DNA from: a bacterium
GTDB lineage: Bacteria > Patescibacteriota > Minisyncoccia > Phycocordibacterales > UBA2100
Length of the DNA: 8,094 nt
Direction of reading: 5' to 3'
Assembly: GCA_030698935.1 (NCBI GenBank)
Contig: JAUYLR010000108.1
Span: 1 to 8,094 of the forward strand
Below, piece after piece: positions 1 to 5,248 of this stretch. The position numbers and the translations under genes are program-made. How positions within the stretch are numbered: position 1 is the stretch's first letter; every line of letters starts with the position of its first letter. The notes under the pieces were generated by a model. The model was not told where the DNA came from, did not search any database, and saw only the letters and a list, made by a program, of their open reading frames with translations.

Positions 1-935
1 TTGGGGAGCTTTCTTCAAAATCAAAAGAGGAGGCACAGGAACACCAAGTGGACTTCTTGAGAAACTTTCAGTCAAGACTTGAGGTTATCGCTAGCGATGT
101 TGAAGAGCTGAAGAGGTCGGTAGAAAAGCCTGACTTTCAATACATGGCAAAGAAGTCGCTCATTGCCGCAGGACGCATGGAGTCAGGCGAAAAACGCAAG
201 TTACTGGCATCTCTTTTAGGTGACAGGCTCAATACAAAAACGGATTTTGGCGAGATCGTATACAACGAAGCGCTAGAGACCGTTGCGAAGCTTACTGACA
301 GGCAGATAAAGATGCTTGCCCTCCAATGCGATATTGGGTCTGTGTCTCAAAAGAATATTCCCACGTGGGATCAATACAACGCTGGTAAAAAGACCCTATT
401 GGCTCATGTATTACCACTAAATTTCCAGCAATCTGATCTCCAGCATATTTCCTATAGTGGCTGCGGGAGTGTGAGCCCTTTTGAAACGGGTCTCGTGCAG
501 ACAATCAAAGCAAAATATGGAAATCTATTTCTTAAACCCATTGCTCCCGATGAGCCACTGTTTGCTGAAATAAAAGCATCTGCAGTTTTTGGTTTGTTCT
601 ACGAAAAGAATGGCAACTTGCGCTTCGGAGCAAGTAAGGTGTGGTTTGAGGAAATAATAAGGCAATCAAAAGGTATCGACACTGCTTTGGTTGGAAAGAT
701 AATACCTCTCTACGACACAAAAGGAATGAATGAGGACGAAGCACTCGAGACGATAAAAACAGAGTGCTTTATGGGGCCTGAACTGATTGACGCTTGGAAC
801 ACCAAACAGCTCAAGCATCTATCGTTAACCTCAGTCGGAATGATTATAGGTGTTTCAGTAATTGAGGAAGTCACTCAGTTGAGAATTGGAAAAGATGATT
901 GGCTAGGGCTGACCACTGTCAAAGCCAATTCTTAA
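1..935 (+). CDS. LPO_1073/Vpar_1526-family protein, 5' end outside window
   Basis: The frame is open from the left edge (first full codon at base 3) to a TAA at 933-935. A GTG at 48 could serve as a start, with an AGAGGAGG about 14 nt upstream. However, the residues before it (GELSSKSKEEAQ) continue a helical stretch that family members also have ahead of the conserved PDFQY block, so I read the gene as cut by the window edge. Family-like landmarks, numbered from the GTG, are PDFQY (28-32), NEALETVAKLT (73-83), a SGCGSVS block (136-142), and a C-terminal WN..LK.LSLTSVG..IG segment (about 250-270). No membrane segment or catalytic motif is visible. Function is unknown; a defence or stress role would be a guess. 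The gene is more A+T-rich than its neighbours, which may indicate acquisition. Family assignment is from memory of the conserved blocks. Confidence 0.72.
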   Translation, partial: GELSSKSKEEAQEHQVDFLRNFQSRLEVIASDVEELKRSVEKPDFQYMAKKSLIAAGRMESGEKRKLLASLLGDRLNTKTDFGEIVYNEALETVAKLTDRQIKMLALQCDIGSVSQKNIPTWDQYNAGKKTLLAHVLPLNFQQSDLQHISYSGCGSVSPFETGLVQTIKAKYGNLFLKPIAPDEPLFAEIKASAVFGLFYEKNGNLRFGASKVWFEEIIRQSKGIDTALVGKIIPLYDTKGMNEDEALETIKTECFMGPELIDAWNTKQLKHLSLTSVGMIIGVSVIEEVTQLRIGKDDWLGLTTVKANS

Positions 936-1061
936 TTACTTACTTGGGAAAACGGTGTCAGGTATCCTTCCTCAATTACTGCCCACCCGGCACAGTAGGG
1001 GCCACTGAATTCTTCTTTTTGAACCAATACACAATACGCGGGAGGGGGAGCGTGTTAGAGA

Positions 1062-1094
1062 AGCTTCTAGGTGCTAGGAACTAGTTTCTAGTTC
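1062..1094 (+). repeat. CTAG heptad array A
   Basis: Four consecutive 7-bp units begin with CTAG: CTAGGTG, CTAGGAA, CTAGTTT, CTAGTTC (1067-1094), preceded by AGCTT. Because 7 is not a multiple of 3, TAG falls in all three forward frames, and because CTAG is self-complementary the same holds on the other strand. It lies 127 bp after the LPO_1073-family gene and just before the DUF4349 promoter. The 23 bp at 1062-1084 match array D (4138-4160) at 20 positions. Confidence 0.8.
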
Positions 1095-1107
1095 AATGCA
1101 GTAATTG

Positions 1108-1116
1108 TGATAGTAT
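1108..1116 (+). promoter_or_regulatory. Extended -10 promoter of DUF4349 gene
   Basis: TGATAGTAT fits the TGn plus -10 hexamer form (TAGTAT at 1111-1116). It ends 6 nt before ATG 1123, which places the expected transcription start at or next to the start codon. No good -35 hexamer is visible; array A occupies that region. Confidence 0.55.
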
Positions 1117-1122
1117 CTATAT

Positions 1123-2175
1123 ATGGCTGACGAACAACCGACCCTACGAAATTTCCTGCCGAAGCACATCTCGTGGCTCACGATTGTGCTTGCGCTCCTC
1201 GCCGTCGGAACATTCTTCGCAATTTCCGGTCCGAGTAGGGGGTATCCGATACCTATTATGGGAGGAGTTGGATATTCCGGTACTACAGAGGCGGTGCCGC
1301 CATCGGCCGGCGCGCCCATGATGGACACAAGCGTATCCAATGTTTCCTACAAAGGGGGAGGCATGATGCGCCCCGACTACTACCCGTATCCATATCCGAA
1401 TCCTGATGTCCCCGTCACTGACACGCGGGAATTCCTGAAAGTGACGTATGGCGCCAATATGCAGACGCGCGATGTGCAGGGGCTCACGCGCAGGGTGGTG
1501 ACGACCGTGCGCGGATACGACGGCCGTATTGACAATGAATCAAGTTCTCTGAAATACGGCTATGTGGGCTTCGCGGTGCCCCAGAGCAAGTTTGAGGCGT
1601 TCCGCGACGAACTTGAGGGTCTGGTGGGCAGCCGGTTTCTGGAGGTCAATATTTCATCCCAAAATCTTTTGCCGCAGAAGCTAAGCATAGAGGAACAGCA
1701 AAAGCAGGCCGACAGCAACCTTGCCGATTACAAAGCGGCCAGAGAAAGAATAGTGAACGCGCACGCGAGCGCAGTGAAGTCGCTCCAATCACAGATAGAT
1801 ACCTATACGCAGATGTTGGTCTCCCTGCGGGCCCAAGCCCAGACGCCGCAAGTAGAGGCCCAGATACAAGATATTTCAAACAGCTTGGTATCGCTGAATC
1901 AGCAGATTACGAATGAGAACGCATCGTATGCATCACAGTTGAAGAATGCGGATGCAAATATCAAATACGCGCAAGATTGGCAAACGGCGGTAAAGACGCA
2001 AGACAAGGCGCTGCTTGATAACGTCGCGACTGTTTCGGGCTCGGTTTCAATACGGTGGATAAGTCTGTGGGAAATGGCACAGCTCTACTTGCCCGGTTAC
2101 TGGATACCGTTCATCTTTGCGGTACTCGCGTTTCTCTCGCTCCTCTACGACAGACGCCGTTTCGGGACGGTTTAG
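1123..2175 (+). CDS. DUF4349-like membrane protein with coiled coil
   Basis: A 350-residue protein. It has an N-terminal membrane segment (about 17-36), then a Gly/Pro/Tyr-rich linker with a PYPYPNP stretch (88-94). A DUF4349-like globular part (about 103-185) follows, with the family's pattern of a beta strand, a helix after VQGLTRRV, a strand at YGYVGFAVP, a KFEAFRDEL helix and a RFLEVNISSQN strand. A long Gln/Ala-rich coiled coil (about 188-290) precedes a second membrane segment (about 326-343) and a basic tail (YDRRR). The family's function is not established. The two-anchor topology suggests an extracytoplasmic domain held close to the membrane. The start at 1123 is supported by an extended -10 box ending 6 nt upstream; no Shine-Dalgarno is seen. 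It is the first of three collinear envelope genes and heptad repeats lie on both sides. Confidence 0.8.
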   Translation: MADEQPTLRNFLPKHISWLTIVLALLAVGTFFAISGPSRGYPIPIMGGVGYSGTTEAVPPSAGAPMMDTSVSNVSYKGGGMMRPDYYPYPYPNPDVPVTDTREFLKVTYGANMQTRDVQGLTRRVVTTVRGYDGRIDNESSSLKYGYVGFAVPQSKFEAFRDELEGLVGSRFLEVNISSQNLLPQKLSIEEQQKQADSNLADYKAARERIVNAHASAVKSLQSQIDTYTQMLVSLRAQAQTPQVEAQIQDISNSLVSLNQQITNENASYASQLKNADANIKYAQDWQTAVKTQDKALLDNVATVSGSVSIRWISLWEMAQLYLPGYWIPFIFAVLAFLSLLYDRRRFGTV

Positions 2176-2186
2176 AATAGCGACGA

Positions 2187-2221
2187 GCGTATAGCGTATA
2201 GCGTATAGCGATTAGCGTATA
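2187..2221 (+). repeat. GCGTATA heptad array B
   Basis: Five tandem 7-bp units: three GCGTATA, one GCGATTA, one GCGTATA. The array sits 11 bp after the DUF4349 stop codon and ends just before the promoter of the first M14 gene. Each unit junction reads TATAGCG, so TAG occurs every 7 bp in the forward direction only. The variant order (GCGTATA then GCGATTA) is shared with array C. Confidence 0.92.
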
Positions 2222-2252
2222 GGAAAAAAGCAACCGCCTCTCTCACAGATTG

Positions 2253-2261
2253 TGGTAGAAT
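2253..2261 (+). promoter_or_regulatory. Extended -10 promoter of first M14 gene
   Basis: TGGTAGAAT (TAGAAT at 2256-2261) ends 8 nt before ATG 2270. The element argues against starting translation at GTG 2252, which would lie inside the promoter. No clear -35 is seen. Confidence 0.55.
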
Positions 2262-2269
2262 TAATGCAT

Positions 2270-3157
2270 ATGAAAAATACAATTATTGCGTTGGTAGTTA
2301 TTATTGTCGTGGGTGTTGGCGGTTATTTCTTCATCAAGGGTCTGAATAGCGGAGATGCGGCTAATCAGCCCGCGGCAACCGCTGCGAACGATGGTTCAAT
2401 GGTTGCGAGCAGTACGACCGAAACAGTTATCGGCAAATCCGTGGAAGGCCGCGACATCACCGCGTATCATTTCGGCACCGGCGACACGGAACTTCTCTTC
2501 ATCGGCGGAATACACGGCGGATACGAATGGAATACGGTTCTCGTCGCATACGAGCTGATGGATTATCTAAAAGCAAGCCTGACCGCTCTGCCCGCAAATG
2601 TAAAAGTAACCGTCATACCGGTACTGAATCCGGACGGCCTCAACAAGACCGTCGGTACCTCAACCCGTTTTGCGGCGGCGGATGTGCCCGCCTCGCAAGA
2701 CCTGCAGATAGCAGGCCGCTTTAATGCGCATACCGTGGACCTCAACCGTAATTTTGACTGCGATTGGCAAACTACAGGCAAGTGGCAAACTAAAGATGTG
2801 AGCGGGGGAAGCGCGGCATTTTCCGAGCCGGAAAGCGCGGCAGTAAAGAATTATGTAGAAACAAGCAAGCCGCGCGCCGTTGTCACCTGGTACTCCTCCG
2901 CCGGCGGGGTGTTTGCATCAAGTTGCCACAACGGCGTCCTGCCGGAGACGAACACGCTTACGAAGAAGTTTGCGGACGCTTCCGGATACCCCGCATACCA
3001 AAGTTTTAATTTCTACGAAATCACCGGCGACATGGTGAACTGGCTCGCCAAGCAAAACATTCCCGCAATCAGCGTGCTCCTTACCAACCACACGGATACC
3101 GAGTGGGCAAAGAACCAGAAAGGCATTGACGCATTGCTCGCGTACTACGCGAGGTAA
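2270..3157 (+). CDS. M14-like carboxypeptidase paralogue 1, probably inactive
   Basis: A 295-residue protein: membrane anchor (about 4-24), Ala/Ser/Thr-rich linker (28-52), then an M14 zinc-carboxypeptidase fold. Visible motifs are GGIHGGYEWN with candidate zinc ligands His82 and Glu86, LNPDG (119-123), and DLNRNFD (157-163), the carboxylate-binding Asn-Arg region. Two residues expected for activity are missing when aligned with the next gene. The third zinc ligand His is Tyr208 (WYSSA against WHSQA), and the catalytic Glu of the ITVEL strand is Leu270 (ISVLL). Cys164 and Cys219 are matched in the paralogue and could form a disulfide. I chose ATG 2270 over GTG 2252 and ATG 2264, because those overlap or touch the extended -10 box at 2253-2261. 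It is likely a surface-anchored pseudoenzyme or one with altered chemistry. The fold call is firm; the inactivity is an inference. Confidence 0.82.
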   Translation: MKNTIIALVVIIVVGVGGYFFIKGLNSGDAANQPAATAANDGSMVASSTTETVIGKSVEGRDITAYHFGTGDTELLFIGGIHGGYEWNTVLVAYELMDYLKASLTALPANVKVTVIPVLNPDGLNKTVGTSTRFAAADVPASQDLQIAGRFNAHTVDLNRNFDCDWQTTGKWQTKDVSGGSAAFSEPESAAVKNYVETSKPRAVVTWYSSAGGVFASSCHNGVLPETNTLTKKFADASGYPAYQSFNFYEITGDMVNWLAKQNIPAISVLLTNHTDTEWAKNQKGIDALLAYYAR

Positions 3158-3220
3158 GCGTATAGCGTATAGCGTATAGCGTATAGCGTATAGCGTATAG
3201 CGTATAGCGATTAGCGAACA
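3158..3220 (+). repeat. GCGTATA heptad array C
   Basis: Nine 7-bp units immediately after the TAA of the first M14 gene: seven perfect GCGTATA, one GCGATTA, one decayed GCGAACA. It fills nearly all of the 72-bp gap to the second M14 gene, leaving 9 bp. Perfect identity of seven units indicates recent slippage or expansion, in contrast to the well-diverged coding sequences on either side. It is not a CRISPR array: units are 7 bp with no spacers. Confidence 0.95.
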
Positions 3221-3229
3221 GAATATAGA

Positions 3230-4153
3230 ATGCCGTTATTTTTGAGAAGGAAAGAGGTCATCGCAGGTTCTTGTGTCCTCGCGATTCTCATTGGCGTGGC
3301 CGCGTTTGTCGCACTCTACAAGAAGGCGCCGGAAATTGCGCCCGCGGCGGCCGTGAAAAGCGGGCCAACGTACAAAGTAATCGGCACCTCGATGGAAGGG
3401 CGGAAAATAGAAAGTTACACGTACCTGCCTGCCGAAGCCTCGGCGCAGACAGGTGGGAAAGGGCAGCAACATCTCGCTTTTGTAGGCGGTATGCACGGCG
3501 GATACGAGTGGAACAGCGTGCTTCTGGCGTACACATTTATGGATTATTTGGAAAGCAACCCTGAAGCAATCCCAAAGAATCTGACCGTTACCGTGATTCC
3601 TTCTCTTAATCCGGACGGAGTTTTCAAAGTAACCGGCAAAGAGGGGCGTTTTGAAATTGCGGACGTATCCACGGACAAAACAATACTGGAATCGGGGCGA
3701 TTTAATGCGAACGGTGTGGACCTCAACCGCAATTTTGATTGCAAATGGAAACCGGAAGCCACGTGGAGGAGTAAAACGGTGAGCGCGGGTGGAGAGGCCT
3801 TCTCCGAGCCGGAAGCGCGGGTTTTGCGAAGCTTCATTTCTGAAACTCATCCGGATGCGGTTATCTTTTGGCACTCGCAGGCCAACGCCGTGTATGCATC
3901 AGAGTGCGAGGAAGGAATTCTGCCTGCGACGCTGGATATTATGAATGCATACGCCAATGCTTCGGGATACAGGCCGGCAATATCTTTTGATGCGTACGAG
4001 GTGGCGGGGGATTCCGAAGGATGGCTCGCATCCATCGGCATTCCGGCGATTACCGTGGAACTCAAAACTCACGAGACTATTGAGTGGGAGCGGAATCTCG
4101 CCGGCATCAAGGCGCTGTTTGAATATTACGATAGAACAGCTTCTAGCTTCTAG
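3230..4153 (+). CDS. M14-like zinc carboxypeptidase paralogue 2, membrane anchored
   Basis: A 307-residue protein with a short basic N terminus (MPLFLRRK), a membrane segment (about 10-30), and an M14 domain (about 48-303). The full active-site set is visible: HGGYEWN (His89, Glu93 as zinc ligands), DLNRNFD (164-170, carboxylate binding), WHSQA (His215, third zinc ligand) and AITVEL (Glu277, catalytic). Cys171 and Cys226 match the Cys pair of paralogue 1. The likely role is removal of C-terminal residues from peptides or muropeptides outside the membrane; the substrate cannot be read from sequence. Only a 72-bp heptad array and short spacer separate it from paralogue 1. I see neither a Shine-Dalgarno nor a clear -10 box at the usual distance, so co-transcription is likely. 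The last five residues (TASSF) and the TAG stop are encoded largely by a CTAG heptad array. Confidence 0.85.
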   Translation: MPLFLRRKEVIAGSCVLAILIGVAAFVALYKKAPEIAPAAAVKSGPTYKVIGTSMEGRKIESYTYLPAEASAQTGGKGQQHLAFVGGMHGGYEWNSVLLAYTFMDYLESNPEAIPKNLTVTVIPSLNPDGVFKVTGKEGRFEIADVSTDKTILESGRFNANGVDLNRNFDCKWKPEATWRSKTVSAGGEAFSEPEARVLRSFISETHPDAVIFWHSQANAVYASECEEGILPATLDIMNAYANASGYRPAISFDAYEVAGDSEGWLASIGIPAITVELKTHETIEWERNLAGIKALFEYYDRTASSF

Positions 4154-4160
4154 GGACTAG
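4138..4160 (+). repeat. CTAG heptad array D
   Basis: CTAG occurs at 4143, 4150 and 4157, again with a 7-bp period, preceded by AGCTT as in array A. The second unit supplies the TAG stop (4151-4153) of the second M14 gene, so the array overlaps the coding sequence. It is in the same orientation as array A, and the pair brackets the three plus-strand envelope genes. Confidence 0.78.
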
Positions 4161-4196
4161 CCACTCGAAACAGACAGGTTTGGCGGGATACCGCAG

Positions 4197-5093
4197 CTAA
4201 TCAAAGAATTTCAGCAAGTAGGTATTAATATCGCGCTGGTCCAAATCGTAAAGCGCTTTATTTTCGTCATGCAGTTTCTTTGCGAGCTCGCGCCCGACAT
4301 ATCTCCAGTGCCACGGCTCAAATACAAAGTGCGCGTTGTTTCTCGGATACGAAAGGCTGAAGCCGTATTCATGGGCGTGAGCGGCAAGCCACGCATATTC
4401 CGCGGTTTTATCAAGGCCGGCGAGGGAGGCGCCGATTGCGGGGGTCGTGAAATCTACCGTCGTGCCGAGCTGGTGCTCCGAATACCCTTGGTCGGCCGAG
4501 AATGCATTGGCGGTTCCGGAGCCATACGTGATTGAGTATTTAGATTTGAGCGCCGATTGTTGTCCGTATGAGCGGTATCCCGAAAGAACCTGCAGGGGCA
4601 TATTGGCGGCAGTTGCCGCCCGAAGCAGTTGTGTCAGGTGAGGAAGAACGCCTGCGATAATTAATTCGGGTTTCTCCGGGCGGTTCTGATATGCCGCGTC
4701 TATGGGAGTCAAATCTTTCGGAACATAATTTTCATTCAGGAAATATACCGAAGAATATTTTTCCAAAAGTTCCTTATCGGTATTTGCCAGCTTGTCCAGA
4801 GTCTGTACCGTAGTTGAGAGCGATTGCACCTGCTCTCCCATTGCGTCTTTCTCCTGTTGCCGCGCAAGCAGCAGCGTCTTCAGGTCATCATTGAGGGCGG
4901 TGGAGGCCTTGAGTTTGTCGTTCAGTATTGCAAACTCATATTGTAAATTGGCGTTAGATTTCTCTAATACGTCGTATGTGCTGTTGAGCAGATAGAACCT
5001 GTATCCGCCGTACACAACAGCGGCGATTGCTATCGCCTGAAGCGTTACATATATGATTCGCATTAACAGGGACCTGTACTTCGGTGCATCCAT
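4197..5093 (-). CDS. VanY-type D,D-carboxypeptidase (M15), membrane anchored
   Basis: A 298-residue protein: N-terminal membrane segment (about 12-36), a predicted coiled coil (about 40-112), then an M15B/VanY domain (about 140-275). Motifs are SGYRSYGQQ (171-179), SEHQLGTTVDF with zinc ligands His207 and Asp214, and EPWHWR with catalytic Glu259 and zinc ligand His262. The family cleaves the terminal D-Ala from peptidoglycan pentapeptides, in the periplasm or at the outer face of the membrane. The coiled coil between anchor and domain probably sets the reach of the enzyme or mediates oligomerisation. The ATG at 5093 lies 6 nt after a TGATACAAT extended -10 box, with a TTAACA -35 match 18 nt farther up, so it has its own promoter. 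It converges with the M14 gene across a 43-bp gap. No vanHAX-like genes are nearby, so glycopeptide resistance is not implied. Confidence 0.9.
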   Translation of the reverse strand: MDAPKYRSLLMRIIYVTLQAIAIAAVVYGGYRFYLLNSTYDVLEKSNANLQYEFAILNDKLKASTALNDDLKTLLLARQQEKDAMGEQVQSLSTTVQTLDKLANTDKELLEKYSSVYFLNENYVPKDLTPIDAAYQNRPEKPELIIAGVLPHLTQLLRAATAANMPLQVLSGYRSYGQQSALKSKYSITYGSGTANAFSADQGYSEHQLGTTVDFTTPAIGASLAGLDKTAEYAWLAAHAHEYGFSLSYPRNNAHFVFEPWHWRYVGRELAKKLHDENKALYDLDQRDINTYLLKFFD

Positions 5094-5099
5094 TTTCTG

Positions 5100-5129
5100 A
5101 TTGTATCACAGGCGGTTTTCTGATGTTAA
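5100..5129 (-). promoter_or_regulatory. Promoter of VanY-type gene
   Basis: Read on the minus strand: -35 match TTAACA (5129-5124), an 18-nt spacer, and extended -10 TGATACAAT (5108-5100). The -10 ends 6 nt before ATG 5093. This is the best complete promoter in the window. Its -35 lies in the loop of the 5113-5139 inverted repeat. Confidence 0.62.
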
Positions 5130-5139
5130 ATCAGAACCG
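5113..5139 (-). promoter_or_regulatory. Inverted repeat over VanY -35 (operator-like)
   Basis: CGGTT (5113-5117) pairs with AACCG (5135-5139), and CTGAT (5120-5124) with ATCAG (5130-5134). This gives 10 pairs with a 2-nt bulge and a 5-nt loop. The -35 hexamer lies in and next to the loop. The element could be an operator, or a weak hairpin at the end of the C39-TPR transcript; no T-run follows it on the minus strand, so a terminator is less likely. Confidence 0.35.
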
Positions 5140-5164
5140 GCGCTTTCCGCATCAGGAAATATCT

Positions 5165-5212
5165 TTACGCATCTAATTGCGCGAGCGCATCTTTGGCGGA
5201 TTGCAAATCCAT
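5165..5212 (-). pseudogene. Second copy of the C39-TPR C-terminal tail
   Basis: On the minus strand, in frame with the C39-TPR gene but beyond its TAG, an ATG inside the palindrome (5212-5210) opens MDLQSAKDALAQLDA followed by TAA (5167-5165). The true C-terminus is NLQSAKDALASLGG. The 17-bp core is identical at 5187-5203 and 5271-5287. Beyond it the differences in Ala-Leu-Ala codons are synonymous (GCA/GCG, TTG/CTC, GCA/GCG). It is either a gene remnant or the displaced original end of the gene. Translation is doubtful. Confidence 0.6.
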
Positions 5213-5244
5213 ATTTGTTAATTCAATTGAATTAACAAATATGG
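5209..5244. repeat. Perfect 36-bp palindrome
   Basis: The left half CCATATTTGTTAATTCAA (5209-5226) is followed directly by its exact reverse complement (5227-5244), with no loop. The pairing stops sharply at both ends. It begins 4 bp after the C39-TPR stop codon (on the minus strand) and lies between two copies of that protein's C-terminal coding sequence. It is A+T-rich and lacks a GC stem with T-run, so it does not look like a normal terminator. Confidence 0.95.
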
Positions 5245-5248
5245 CGAA

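Noticed and set aside
993..1020. CAGT/ACTG hairpin followed by a T-rich stretch, as a terminator
   Set aside because: The stem has only four pairs and the T-run starts too far from it.
899..1084. 61-residue open frame on the plus strand
   Set aside because: It overlaps the end of the LPO_1073-family gene, runs through repeat array A, and has no recognisable protein character or promoter.
3158..3220. CRISPR array
   Set aside because: The units are 7 bp, contiguous, and without spacers, so this is a simple tandem repeat.
3236..3874. 212-residue open frame on the minus strand
   Set aside because: It lies wholly opposite the well-supported second M14 gene, and its Arg/Phe/Pro-rich sequence is typical of an antisense shadow.
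4183..4194. GCGG-GATA-CCGC hairpin in the convergent gap as a bidirectional terminator
   Set aside because: Only four pairs and no T-run on either side.
4197..5093. Glycopeptide-resistance locus because of the VanY-type enzyme
   Set aside because: No ligase, VanH, VanX or two-component regulators are present; VanY-like enzymes are common in wall metabolism.
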